Below, piece by piece: positions 33,459-42,118 of a stretch of DNA of 64,000 bases. Every line of letters begins with the position of its first letter. The first letter of the stretch is position 1. The notes beneath the pieces are model-generated. The model did no database searches, was not told where the DNA came from, and worked only from the letters and a program-made list of their open reading frames with translations. Made by a program: the position numbers and the translations under genes. The stretch lies in assembly GCA_004297945.1 (NCBI GenBank), contig SCRC01000060.1, forward strand, positions 37,655-101,654. The letters are read 5' to 3'. This DNA is from Candidimonas sp. GTDB lineage: Bacteria > Pseudomonadota > Gammaproteobacteria > Burkholderiales > Burkholderiaceae_B.

Positions 33459-34804
33459 ACACGGAAAATCCCATTTCCATCGCCGAGGGCGGCCTCGTGT
33501 ACTTGATCGAGGACGATGAAATCGTCATGCATGCCTGCGGGCAGGCGTTGCGTCTGGCGGGTATCCCGGTGCGCGGCTTCGGCGCTGCGGAAACCGCGCT
33601 GGCCAGCATTGCCCAGGAGCGGCCGGCGGCCGTGATCTGCGATGTGCAGCTTCCCGGCATGGACGGAATGTCGCTGCTGGTCGATTTGCTGCGCCTGGAC
33701 CCTAATTTGCCGGTGATCCTGATTACCGGACATGGCGATATTTCCCTGGCAGTGAAAGCCATGCGGGCCGGAGCCTACGATTTCATCGAGAAACCATTTC
33801 ATTCGGGGCGGCTTGTCGATGTGGCCCGCCGGGCCATGGAACGTCGCGCGCTGGCTACCGAAAATCAGCGCCTGAAAGATCAATTGCAGGAGTTGCAAAT
33901 AACTCCCCTGATTGGCCAGTCGCCCGCCATTCAGCATGTTCGCAAGCTGATCGCTGCGCTGGGGCCGACATCGGCCGATTTGCTGGTTTGCGGCGAGACA
34001 GGGTCAGGCAAAGAGGTGGTGGCAAAAGCCATCCACACCGCCAGCGGCAGGCGCGGCGCCTTTGTTGCGCTCAATTGTGCGGCAGTGCCTGAAAGTATTT
34101 TCGAGAGCGAAATATTTGGCCATGAGGCAGGTGCCTTTACGGGAGCCAGTCGTCGTCGCATCGGGAAAATCGAACATGCCCAGAACGGCACGTTGTTTCT
34201 GGATGAAATCGAGTCCATGCCGCTCAATCTGCAGGCGAAATTGCTGCGTGTGTTGCAGGAACGCTATGTTGAACGGCTAGGCAGCAATACGCCGATATCG
34301 GTCGATTGCCGGGTCATCGCCGCAACCAAGACCGACCTGAAACGGGCCTGCGATCAAGGCGAATTCCGGGCCGATCTGTATTACCGCCTGAATGTCGTAT
34401 CCATCGAGTTGCCGCCCTTGCGTAAACGGATCGATGACATCCCATTGCTCATGGCGTATTTCATTGCCGCGGCGGCCCGTCGCTATCAATGCGAGCCGCC
34501 GCAATGGTCCAGCGATGATCTGCTGCGCTGGCAACAGCATGACTGGCCGGGCAATGTGCGCGAATTAAGGAACACCGCAGAGCGATTCTGCCTGGGGGTC
34601 GAAGACGGGCTGGCGCAGCCCCCAGATAACGCCGACTCGTTGGCGTATCGCATGGAGCAAACGGAGCATGAGTTGATACAGGAGGCGCTGCGCAGTTGCG
34701 CAGGCAACGTGGTGCACGCGGCAAAGGTATTGAAGATTTCACGCAAGACCCTGTACGACAAACTGAACCGTCTGGCAATCGATCCCAGCGGATTTCGGCA
34801 GTAA
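33455..34804 (+). CDS. dctD: C4-dicarboxylate response regulator, sigma-54 activator
   Basis: 449 residues. A receiver domain (1-125) has Asp63 in VICDVQLPGMDG as phosphorylation site and a conserved Lys in DFIEKPF. A linker is followed by an AAA+ domain with Walker A GETGSGKE (~180), the sigma-54-contacting loop EAGAFTGASRR (~225), Walker B GTLFLDEIESM and the arginine-finger region. The C-terminal Fis-type helix-turn-helix is NVVHAAKVLKISRKTLYDKL. It activates sigma-54 promoters of dicarboxylate transport genes upon phosphorylation by DctB. The start overlaps the dctB stop. Confidence 0.93.
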   Translation: MNTENPISIAEGGLVYLIEDDEIVMHACGQALRLAGIPVRGFGAAETALASIAQERPAAVICDVQLPGMDGMSLLVDLLRLDPNLPVILITGHGDISLAVKAMRAGAYDFIEKPFHSGRLVDVARRAMERRALATENQRLKDQLQELQITPLIGQSPAIQHVRKLIAALGPTSADLLVCGETGSGKEVVAKAIHTASGRRGAFVALNCAAVPESIFESEIFGHEAGAFTGASRRRIGKIEHAQNGTLFLDEIESMPLNLQAKLLRVLQERYVERLGSNTPISVDCRVIAATKTDLKRACDQGEFRADLYYRLNVVSIELPPLRKRIDDIPLLMAYFIAAAARRYQCEPPQWSSDDLLRWQQHDWPGNVRELRNTAERFCLGVEDGLAQPPDNADSLAYRMEQTEHELIQEALRSCAGNVVHAAKVLKISRKTLYDKLNRLAIDPSGFRQ

Positions 34805-34817
34805 TCTTGCCTTTCGA

Positions 34818-35819
34818 TCAGTTTGCGTCCATGGCAATGACGATCTTCCCGACGATCTTGCCCGATTCAAGCGCTTCATGGGCGTCGACAATTCGATCAA
34901 GCGCAAACCGGGCTGCGATATTGTGTTTTAGCTCTTGCTTGGCCAGAGCGTCGGTGACAGCGGCAATGGCCTTGGCATGCGCTTCGCGGCTCATTGCGTA
35001 AACCAGAACGTACCTGACCGTGGCGTTGAGCCTTACCAATTGCCAGAAAGGCACGGCGGGAACCGGAGTCTGGTCTGACGCGTAGGACGCGATAACACCG
35101 TTTGTTTTCAGGACTTTCAGGCTCGTGTCCAGGTTCGCCCCGAACGCAACATCGATGATGCGATCTATACCGCGACCGTCCTCGACCCCGGTAATTCCGG
35201 CTATGCCGGCAACCATATCGTCTTTAAGGCGATAGAGGATGTGATGTGCGCCGGCGTTTTGCGCGATCCGTGCCTGTTCTTGCGTTCGGACCGTTGCTAT
35301 GACGGTTGCGCCCTCTCGTCTGGCGAACTGGATGGCGTAAAAGCCGACAGCCCCGGCGCCGCCTGTGACCAGGACAAATTTGCCGTCGAGCGGGCCATCG
35401 GCCGTTACGCAATAATGAGCCGTCAGGGCCGGGACGCCCAGACCGGCTCCTTCTTCGAAGCTTGTCGCGGCCGGAAGTGAAACGGCGTTAATGGCTGGAA
35501 CGGCTGTGTATTGGGCGGCACAGCCAAAAGGGCGGCCCAGTTGCGCTTCGTATATCCAGACACGTTCACCGATACGGTCGGCGTTCACGCCTTCGCCAAC
35601 GGCTTCGATGATGCCGGCGCCGTCTTGATGAGGAATGACCCGGGGAAATGTATTGGGGCGGGCTCCGGCGCCGCCGCGCGACTTGGTATCGGAAGGGTTT
35701 ATCCCGCTGGCATGAATCCGCACCAGCACTTCGCCGGCTTGGGCTGTGGGTTTGGGCAAGTCTCCGACTTGCAGTACATCGCGTGCGGGTCCTCTATCGT
35801 CATACCAGGCTGCTTTCAT
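34818..35819 (-). CDS. zinc-independent quinone oxidoreductase-like MDR alcohol dehydrogenase family protein
   Basis: 333 residues from the ATG at 35819, chosen because CGGAG lies about 10 bp upstream; the frame could extend 11 codons further. An N-terminal GroES-like domain (VLVRIHASGINPSDTKSRGG) is followed by a Rossmann domain with VLVTGGAGAVGFYAIQFARR, binding NADPH. No zinc-ligand cysteines are visible, so it fits the quinone reductase (Qor) branch. It converges on dctD (13 bp apart). Physiological substrate unknown. Confidence 0.87.
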   Translation of the reverse strand: MKAAWYDDRGPARDVLQVGDLPKPTAQAGEVLVRIHASGINPSDTKSRGGAGARPNTFPRVIPHQDGAGIIEAVGEGVNADRIGERVWIYEAQLGRPFGCAAQYTAVPAINAVSLPAATSFEEGAGLGVPALTAHYCVTADGPLDGKFVLVTGGAGAVGFYAIQFARREGATVIATVRTQEQARIAQNAGAHHILYRLKDDMVAGIAGITGVEDGRGIDRIIDVAFGANLDTSLKVLKTNGVIASYASDQTPVPAVPFWQLVRLNATVRYVLVYAMSREAHAKAIAAVTDALAKQELKHNIAARFALDRIVDAHEALESGKIVGKIVIAMDAN

Positions 35820-35868
35820 CAGGTGCTCCGTGAGTAGGTAGGAGGGGGTCAAGTGTACCGGCTCTATG

Positions 35869-37086
35869 TCAGGCTTGCTTTAACGCCACCAGCGCCTGCT
35901 CCAGATCGGCCTTCAGGTCGGCGATGTGCTCCACGCCCACCGACATGCGCACAAAATTGGCTTCGATGCCGGCCGATTCCATTTGCGCTTCGGTCATGGT
36001 GCCGGCCCACATGGCGGCGGTGTGCACGATCAGGGTTTCCACTCCGCCCAGGCTGACGGCGTGGGTGGCAAGTCGCAACGAGGCGACGAACTGGCTGGTC
36101 AGGTCGAACCCGCCTTTGATTGAAAAGGCAATGATGGCGCCGAAGCCTTTCATCTGACGCTGCGCCAGTTCGTATTGCGGATGGCTCTTTAGCCCTGGAT
36201 AAAACACGCGCTCGACTTGCGGCTGGGTTTCCAGCCACGCGGCCAGTTCCAGCGCGTTGGCATTGATGCGTTCCAGGCGCAGCGACAAGGTACGCAGCCC
36301 CCGTAGCAGTAGCCAGGCGTCCATGGGCGAGAGCACCGAGCCGATGGTGACGTGCATCTGCCAGATTTGTTCGGCCAGTTGGGTCGAGCAGCAAACCGCG
36401 CCGGCGGTAATGTCGTGGTGCCCGCCGAAATATTTGGTGGCGCTGTGCACCACAATGTCGATGCCCAACGCATGGGGTTTTTGATTCAGCGGCGAGGCGA
36501 AGGTGTTGTCCGCGATGGTGAGTATCCCACGGGGTCGGGCCAGCTCGGCCACTGCCGCCAGGTCGGTTAGCGACAGGGTGGGGTTGACCGGCGTTTCCAC
36601 CATAATGAGACGGGTTTCAGGCCGAACGGCGGCGGCGATGGCGGCCAGGTCGGTCTGGTCGACGAGGGTGACGTCAACGCCGAATCGCGGCAGTACTTCT
36701 TCAAACAGCTTGGAGGTGCTCATGTAGTGGCGTTTCTGCGCGATGACATGATCCCCCTTGGTGACCAGGCTTAGCACGGTTGTACTGATTGCCCCCATGC
36801 CCGAGGCCATCAGCAAGGCCGTCTCGGTGCCTTCGAGCGCGGCAAGAATCGCTTCGACTCGCTTGTGCACGGGATTTCCGTAACGGGTGTACAAGCCTGC
36901 CGGGCGAGACATATTGGCCATCGCCGCGAACTCGGCGGGCGAATTCGCCTTGAACGTGGCGCTGTAATGAATGGGCGCCACGACCGAGGGGTCGGTCGCG
37001 AGCGCCGCATCGCCGTGCAATACCATCGTTTCATCATGCCAATCGGCTTGTATGTCGTGGATTGTGGCGGGTGTAACGGCCTTCAT
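35869..37086 (-). CDS. Cys/Met metabolism PLP-dependent enzyme (cystathionine gamma-synthase/lyase-like)
   Basis: 405 residues from the ATG at 37086 (AGGAGCACAAA upstream). The frame continues to 37173, but its first codons come from a hairpin repeat and are not coding. Recognised by RYGNPVHKRVEAILAALEGT, the ADNTFASPLNQKPHALGIDI segment and the PLP-binding Lys218 in HSATKYFGGH. The C-terminal SLGGVETLIVHTAAMW is typical. It makes or breaks a C-S or C-N bond at the gamma or beta carbon: cystathionine synthase, cystathionine lyase, methionine lyase or an O-acetylhomoserine enzyme cannot be told apart here. Confidence 0.88.
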   Translation of the reverse strand: MKAVTPATIHDIQADWHDETMVLHGDAALATDPSVVAPIHYSATFKANSPAEFAAMANMSRPAGLYTRYGNPVHKRVEAILAALEGTETALLMASGMGAISTTVLSLVTKGDHVIAQKRHYMSTSKLFEEVLPRFGVDVTLVDQTDLAAIAAAVRPETRLIMVETPVNPTLSLTDLAAVAELARPRGILTIADNTFASPLNQKPHALGIDIVVHSATKYFGGHHDITAGAVCCSTQLAEQIWQMHVTIGSVLSPMDAWLLLRGLRTLSLRLERINANALELAAWLETQPQVERVFYPGLKSHPQYELAQRQMKGFGAIIAFSIKGGFDLTSQFVASLRLATHAVSLGGVETLIVHTAAMWAGTMTEAQMESAGIEANFVRMSVGVEHIADLKADLEQALVALKQA

Positions 37087-37146
37087 TTTGTGCTCCTGAA
37101 ACGGTGAGAATTGCGCGTGGTCGACCATAATGGACACGCGCGTTTT

Positions 37147-37173
37147 TGTGGCGGCACTCCTTGTGGGTGCCAT
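37147..37173. repeat. dispersed hairpin repeat, single unit (locus 4)
   Basis: A reverse unit beginning TGTGGCGGCACTCC and ending GGGTGCCAT, between cls (3' end at 37218) and the PLP enzyme start. One stem position is mismatched (CACTCC instead of CACCCC). Its antisense reading gives the false N-terminal extension MAPTRSAAT of the PLP gene. Confidence 0.8.
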
Positions 37174-37217
37174 TCACCCAATCTGATCACACGCGGCGTT
37201 GACATCGGCGCCGAAAT

Positions 37218-38672
37218 TTACAAATAAGGGCTGGCCAGCCAGATGATTTTATTACGCAGCCGTTTGCGGAACGGGATGGCGGCCAGGTTTTTCAACGTGA
37301 CGGGATCCGCGTGTTCGATTTCGCTATCGATCAGGCGTTCAATGTCTTGCGCGATATCTCGGCTGTATATTTCGATGTCGAGTTCGAAGTTCAGACGCAG
37401 GCTGCGCGGGTCGATATTGGATGAGCCGACATACGACCACGCCGCATCGATGGTGATGAGTTTCGAATGATTGAAGTTGCCGCTCGCGCGCCAGACGCGG
37501 CAGCCATTGCGTATGACCTGATCCAGTTGCGCCGTCATGGCGTAGTTGACCAGCCGCAGGTTATTGCTGCCAGGAATCACGATATCGACCTGGATGCCGC
37601 GCCGTGCAGCTGTGTTGATGGCGCCTATCAGTATCTGGTCGGGCAGGAAATACGGCGACTGGATGCGTATATGTTGTTGCGCCACGGCGAAGGCACCCAG
37701 CAACATATTGTGAGTACTGGCAATGAACTTATCAGGGCCCGAACGCACGCAACGCGCCGGCACCTCGGGCAACGGCACATGCCAGTCGTCGCTGCACCAG
37801 ACCGAATAGGGCAGCGTCTCTTTGGTGGTGAACTCCCAGTCGTGCGCAAAGGCCGACATGAGCTGCAAAACGATAGGGCCTTCAACCTGGAAGTGAGTGT
37901 CGCCAGCCACTTTCTGCTTGGCGATGGCCGAAACGAAGCCTTCACGTATGTTCATACCCCCAGTGAAGCCGTGGCGCCCATCGATGATCAGGATTTTGCG
38001 GTGGCTGCGCAGGTTGGCGTAGGGCATTTTCATGCCCAGCGGATTGGTCATGAACAGGGCTGCCGTAATGCCGTACTTGCGCAGCAAGCCAATAATGGGC
38101 GGGCGTGAATACTTGGATCCGATCGCATCGATCAACACCCGGATTTCCACGCCGCGCTTTTGCGCGTCGGCCAGCGCTTGCGCGAACTCGCGGCCGACCT
38201 GGTCGTCGTCGAAGATATAGGTTTGCAGCGCAATGGTTTTTTTGGCGTTATGAATGGCAGTGATCATGGCTGGATACGCCTGGTCGCCGCCCAGCAGTAT
38301 CTTCACGTGATTATTGCTGCGCAAGGGAAAGCCGGTAACCCGGTCGCCCAGCGTGCGCAGCGATACAAATTGAGGCGCCGAGTCGGCCGCCACATCGGCC
38401 ACCGTTACCGCGTCCTTGTTGGAGTAGTCTTTGATGGACCCGTCGCGCTGCTGCGAAATTCGCTCCCGACGCACCCGATTGATTCCCGCCACCAGGTAAA
38501 ACAGCGGACCGAAAATCGGCGACATCAGAATGACGCCTACCCATCCTATGGCCGCTCGCACGTCATTCTTGGTCATGGCTGCGTGCGTGGCGGCAGCGGC
38601 GCCTGAAATCAGGCTGACAAGAAAAAAGATATGAGGCCAGTACGCGAGGAGCAGGGCATGCAATGAATACAT
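37218..38672 (-). CDS. cls: cardiolipin synthase (phospholipase D family)
   Basis: 484 residues. Two N-terminal membrane helices (~8-30 and ~40-62) anchor the protein in the inner membrane. Two HKD motifs follow: RSHRKILIIDGRHGFTGG (about residue 225) and NHSKLITIDAAWSYVGSSN (about residue 405), both with the His-Lys-Asp set intact. It condenses phosphatidylglycerol (ClsA type) to cardiolipin. Transcribed toward the PLP enzyme gene, with a hairpin repeat between. Confidence 0.93.
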   Translation of the reverse strand: MYSLHALLLAYWPHIFFLVSLISGAAAATHAAMTKNDVRAAIGWVGVILMSPIFGPLFYLVAGINRVRRERISQQRDGSIKDYSNKDAVTVADVAADSAPQFVSLRTLGDRVTGFPLRSNNHVKILLGGDQAYPAMITAIHNAKKTIALQTYIFDDDQVGREFAQALADAQKRGVEIRVLIDAIGSKYSRPPIIGLLRKYGITAALFMTNPLGMKMPYANLRSHRKILIIDGRHGFTGGMNIREGFVSAIAKQKVAGDTHFQVEGPIVLQLMSAFAHDWEFTTKETLPYSVWCSDDWHVPLPEVPARCVRSGPDKFIASTHNMLLGAFAVAQQHIRIQSPYFLPDQILIGAINTAARRGIQVDIVIPGSNNLRLVNYAMTAQLDQVIRNGCRVWRASGNFNHSKLITIDAAWSYVGSSNIDPRSLRLNFELDIEIYSRDIAQDIERLIDSEIEHADPVTLKNLAAIPFRKRLRNKIIWLASPYL

Positions 38673-38820
38673 AGATGTCGAAGTCCGTGAGGCGTGTCGA
38701 TTGCTAAAGCTGTTTCTGGGGAGCGGATTGTGGTGACGATTTCCGGAAAATTATTGTTCGCTTGCGCATTGTCACCCATGTGGGCATCGCAAGTATATAG
38801 AATAGAACAGATGGGATTTG

Positions 38821-38993
38821 ATGGCACCCACAAGGGGTGCCGCTACATGGTTCACGGTACCGCTACGTGTTTCACGCTCCCGCTACGTGTTTCACGGTAT
38901 CGCTACGTGTTTCACGGTATCGCTACGTGTTTCATGGTGCCGCTACACGTTTCACGGATACGGTTGTGTAGCGGCACCCCTTGTGGGTGCCAC
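38821..38993. repeat. hairpin pair enclosing a 20-bp tandem array (locus 5)
   Basis: A forward hairpin unit (38821-38847) and a reverse unit (38967-38993) bracket six exact-length 20-bp copies from 38841 to 38960. The consensus is CGCTACGTGT TTCACGGTAT; the first copy starts inside the forward unit's tail. Copies 3 and 4 are identical. It is thus an inverted pair whose inner segment has amplified. It lies between the cls start and tRNA-His. Confidence 0.9.
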
Positions 38994-39102
38994 CACCATA
39001 CCGAAACTCTCAAAATAGAACGGACCGACACCACCACCACCCCTGTAACTTCATGCTAGAATCACGTTCTCTTTCGAAGAGCCTCGTGCTTCATAGAGCA
39101 GT

Positions 39103-39179
39103 GGTGACCGTAGCTCAGTTGGTAGAGTCCTGGATTGTGATTCCAGTTGTCGTGGGTTCGAGCCCCATCGGTCACCCCA
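39103..39179 (+). tRNA. tRNA-His, anticodon GTG
   Basis: 77 nt including the extra 5' G(-1) at 39103 and an encoded CCA. Acceptor arms GTGACCG and CGGTCAC pair, with discriminator C opposite G(-1), the His identity element. The anticodon loop is TTGTGAT, giving GTG, and the T-loop is TTCGAGC. Confidence 0.97.
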
Positions 39180-39312
39180 GCATTAATAAGAAAAATCGAA
39201 ACCATCAGTAACGCATCGTTTTGATATCATCCCTCGAAACAAGGGAAAACCCTAGGTTTCCGACTATTTCTTGCGTCGACGATGTAACAAACTGATGCGA
39301 ATCGCTCGTTAC

Positions 39313-39342
39313 AAGCCCATCGTAATTCGCTAGGATGGGCTT
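39313..39342 (+). terminator. hairpin upstream of the small secreted protein gene
   Basis: AAGCCCATC and GATGGGCTT pair over 9 bp around a 12-base loop, followed by CTATCAGTTTTTAAA. It lies 134 bp after tRNA-His and 30 bp before the next start codon. It may end tRNA-His readthrough or act as a 5'-UTR element for the small gene. Confidence 0.45.
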
Positions 39343-39371
39343 CTATCAGTTTTTAAAAGGTGTTGGCTATC

Positions 39372-39626
39372 ATGAAAAAACTTTACGCAACTCTTTTCGT
39401 GTCTGCTATGTTGGCAAGCCCTTTGGCAATGGCTGCGACCCAAAAAATGTCGCACGAAGCCTGGATTGCAGCTCAAAAAATTGATATTCCACCGACCATC
39501 AAAGTGACGGAAACCAAGATTCCTGCCGGCTCCATGTCATCGAGTGCGGCAGCGTCCGCCCAGATGCCTGCTGCCGGTCAAATGAAATCGTCAGCGACCA
39601 TGCACATGAAGATGCAGCACAAATAA
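39372..39626 (+). CDS. small secreted Met/His-rich protein of unknown function
   Basis: 84 residues from the ATG at 39372 (a GTG at 39360 is in frame but would lengthen the signal). A clear Sec signal peptide, KKLYATLFVSAMLASPLAMA, gives a mature peptide of about 62 residues rich in Ala, Ser, Met and Lys that ends MHMKMQHK. No family recognised. The Met/His-rich end is the kind of sequence that can bind Cu(I) in the periplasm, which is only a suggestion. It is followed by a strong hairpin terminator. Confidence 0.7.
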   Translation: MKKLYATLFVSAMLASPLAMAATQKMSHEAWIAAQKIDIPPTIKVTETKIPAGSMSSSAAASAQMPAAGQMKSSATMHMKMQHK

Positions 39627-39639
39627 AGCTTGGTGTATA

Positions 39640-39675
39640 GGCGCGGTCGCAGGCCGGTGGGCTTGCGACCGCGCC
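39640..39675 (+). terminator. strong hairpin after the small secreted protein gene
   Basis: GGCGCGGTCGCA (39640-39651) and TGCGACCGCGCC (39664-39675) form a perfect 12-bp stem with a 12-base loop, 14 bp after the stop codon, followed by TTGTGTG. Likely an intrinsic terminator, although the T-tract is short. Confidence 0.6.
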
Positions 39676-39748
39676 TTGTGTGCGGCAATGGGCCTGTGGG
39701 CCGCGGCGAGCCTGAACCTGGGACGTCAAGAATGTTAGGATACGTTCC

Positions 39749-40375
39749 ATGGCTCAATATTTTGTGGTTCATCCCGAAAATCCTCAGGTTCGTCTGTTGA
39801 AACAGGCGGGTCAGTTGCTTTCCGATGGCGGGTTGGTCGCTGTGCCCACCGACTCCAGTTATGCCGTTCTGGCGCGTCTGGATGATAAGGCGGCTGCCGA
39901 CGCATTGCGGCGGTTGCGAGGGCTCGACGAGCGTCATCACCTTACCTTGCTGTGTCGCGATCTGGCCGAAATCGGCCATTTTGCGCGGGTCGACAATAGC
40001 CAGTACCGTTTGCTGAAAATAGCCACACCGGGGCCGTGGACCTTCATACTCGAAGCGACGCGCGAGGTTCCCCGCAGGGTGTCCCATCCTTCGCGCAAGA
40101 CTATCGGCATTCGTGTTCCGAATCATCGAGTGACGCTTGGCCTGATCGAGTGCGCAGGTTCGCCGTTGATTTCCACTACACTGATCCCCGAAGGCGAAGA
40201 TGAACCTTTGAATGACGCTGAGCTGATCCGCGAGCGTTATGCCAACCAGTTGGCGGCCATCATCGATAGCGGCGCCTGCCCGCTTATGCCTACTACCGTG
40301 ATCGACCTGACCGGCCCGAGCCCGGAAATCATTCGGCGGGGGCAAGGGGATCTGGCCTCTTTGGGCTTGGCCTAG
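39749..40375 (+). CDS. YciO/Sua5-family (YrdC-like) protein
   Basis: 208 residues. The YrdC fold is indicated by GGLVAVPTDSSYAVLARLDD, the TPGPWTFILEATREVPRRV segment and KTIGIRVPNHRVTLGLIE. The SPLISTTLIPEGEDEPLNDA stretch resembles YciO more than TsaC, since TsaC has a conserved Lys/Arg set for threonylcarbamoyl-AMP synthesis. YciO proteins bind RNA and their role is less clear. It starts 122 bp after the small gene and a site-2 protease gene follows. Confidence 0.85.
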   Translation: MAQYFVVHPENPQVRLLKQAGQLLSDGGLVAVPTDSSYAVLARLDDKAAADALRRLRGLDERHHLTLLCRDLAEIGHFARVDNSQYRLLKIATPGPWTFILEATREVPRRVSHPSRKTIGIRVPNHRVTLGLIECAGSPLISTTLIPEGEDEPLNDAELIRERYANQLAAIIDSGACPLMPTTVIDLTGPSPEIIRRGQGDLASLGLA

Positions 40376-40466
40376 TGGCTGCTTCCATGCGCGGCGAATC
40401 GCTTGCGGACTTGATTTGTTTCAGTTGGACCAGGCGTGAGCGTGCGCCTTTATTTTCCGGGACTTT

Positions 40467-41117
40467 ATGGATTCGTTGATTCAAACCATTACGATTTATG
40501 CTTTACCCGTGCTGTTTGGAATTACCCTGCATGAGGCGGCGCACGGATACGTAGCCCGGATGTTCGGCGACCCCACCGCCTATCAGGCCGGTCGCGTCAG
40601 CCTGAACCCCATTCGCCATATCGATTTGATGGGCACGATCATCGTGCCGCTGGTTTTGCTGTTCAGTACCAAGCTCCTGGGTGGAGCTGGCCTGCTATTC
40701 GGTTGGGCCAAGCCCGTGCCGGTCGATTGGGGGCGCTTGCGCAATCCCAAGCGCGACATGCTGTGGGTTGCGCTGGCCGGCCCTGTGTCCAACCTGGTCA
40801 TGGCGGTTATCTGGGCGCTGGGTTTGCGGTTTCTGGCCGATTCTGGAGCCTCTCAGGGCGATTTCTGGGCGCAGATGACAGTTGCCGGGATTCAGATCAA
40901 TTTGGTGCTGATGGCTTTGAATCTGCTGCCGATCCCGCCGCTCGATGGTGGGCGGATTGTTTTCAGCCTGTTGCCTGGCCGCCTGGCATGGCAGTATTCC
41001 AAGATCGAACCCTACGGTTTGATGATTATTGTTGTACTGATGATAAGTGGTGTGTTGTGGACGTTTCTTCAGCCACTGCTGGCCTTGGGCCAAATAATTA
41101 TTAATTGGTTCTTATAA
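40467..41117 (+). CDS. site-2 protease family membrane metalloprotease (M50)
   Basis: 216 residues with about six hydrophobic helices. The zinc-binding HEAAH lies in the first helix (ITLHEAAHGYVARMFGD), and the third ligand is in LNLLPIPPLDGGRIV near residue 155. The GWAKPVPVDWGRLRNPKRDM loop and the VALAGPVSNLVMAV segment match short M50 proteins without PDZ domains. It cleaves substrates within the membrane; targets unknown. It is often beside TrpS or Sua5-like genes in betaproteobacteria, here directly before dapA. Confidence 0.9.
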   Translation: MDSLIQTITIYALPVLFGITLHEAAHGYVARMFGDPTAYQAGRVSLNPIRHIDLMGTIIVPLVLLFSTKLLGGAGLLFGWAKPVPVDWGRLRNPKRDMLWVALAGPVSNLVMAVIWALGLRFLADSGASQGDFWAQMTVAGIQINLVLMALNLLPIPPLDGGRIVFSLLPGRLAWQYSKIEPYGLMIIVVLMISGVLWTFLQPLLALGQIIINWFL

Positions 41118-41198
41118 AATCCGGCGCTTATCCGGTAAACTTGCATGTTAATTCAGCAAGATCGCCATTTGGGCGAATTCGAGGAGATGGTTTCCATC

Positions 41199-42101
41199 AT
41201 GGCTAGTACGGATTCTGCGATTCCCATTTTTCAGGGCAGCATGGTCGCCCTGATAACCCCTATGCATCCGGACGGCAGGCTGGACTTTGATTCGTACCGA
41301 AAACTGATCGATTGGCACGTGGCCGAGGGCACTGACGCATTGGTGGTGGTGGGAACCTCGGGTGAATCGCCCACCGTCAATATCGATGAGCACGCCGAAC
41401 TGATTCGCGTGGCGGTCGAGCACGCGGCCGGACGCGTGCCGGTGATTGCCGGAACCGGGGCTAATTCCACCTCCGAAGCAATTCATCTTGCGCGCCATTC
41501 GCAGGCTGTCGGCGCGCAAGCAGGCCTGTCGGTCGTACCTTATTACAACAAGCCATCGCAAGAGGGCATGTATCAGCATTTTCGTACGATTGCCGAAGCC
41601 ACCGGCCTGCCTTGCATACTGTATAACGTGCCGGGCCGCACGTCGGGCGACTTGTCCAATGACACCATTTTGCGGTTGGCGCAGGTGCCTGGCATTATTG
41701 GCCTCAAAGACGCTACAGGCAATATCGGGCGTGGCGCCTTATTGTTGCGCGATGCGCCGGCCGCCTTTCAGGTGTTTAGCGGCGACGATGCCACTGCGGC
41801 GGCGCTGATGTTGTTGGGCGCACGCGGCAATATTTCCGTCTCGGCCAACGTTGCGCCCAAATTGATGCATCAATTGTGCATGGCGGCGATTGCCGGCGAC
41901 GGCATGCGTACTCGGGAACTTAACAGACGCCTGGCTCATCTGAATAATGTGCTGTTCGTCGAATCCAACCCGATTCCTGTCAAGTGGGCGGTGGCGGAAA
42001 TGGGTTTGTCCAAACTGGGTTATCGCTTGCCGCTGACTCTACTCGACCCGCGCTATCACGACACGGTGCGCAGTTCGTTGAAAGATGTGGGATTGATTTA
42101 A
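41199..42101 (+). CDS. dapA: 4-hydroxy-tetrahydrodipicolinate synthase
   Basis: 300 residues from the ATG at 41199: GAGGAG lies 12 bp upstream, while the in-frame ATG at 41187 touches that site. The TIM-barrel lyase has [14 protein letters not shown], the [11 protein letters not shown] pyruvate-binding loop, catalytic Tyr in [14 protein letters not shown], and the Schiff-base Lys170 in [10 protein letters not shown]. It condenses pyruvate with aspartate semialdehyde in lysine and diaminopimelate synthesis. It is followed 17 bp later by bamC, the same pairing as in E. coli. Confidence 0.95.
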   Translation: MASTDSAIPIFQGSMVALITPMHPDGRLDFDSYRKLIDWHVAEGTDALVVVGTSGESPTVNIDEHAELIRVAVEHAAGRVPVIAGTGANSTSEAIHLARHSQAVGAQAGLSVVPYYNKPSQEGMYQHFRTIAEATGLPCILYNVPGRTSGDLSNDTILRLAQVPGIIGLKDATGNIGRGALLLRDAPAAFQVFSGDDATAAALMLLGARGNISVSANVAPKLMHQLCMAAIAGDGMRTRELNRRLAHLNNVLFVESNPIPVKWAVAEMGLSKLGYRLPLTLLDPRYHDTVRSSLKDVGLI

Positions 42102-42118
42102 AAATGATAAGGATGCGT

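Noticed and set aside
38821-38993. Looks like a small CRISPR array because of regular short repeats
   Set aside because: The 20-bp units are directly contiguous with no unique spacers, and no cas genes are present; it is a tandem repeat inside a hairpin pair.
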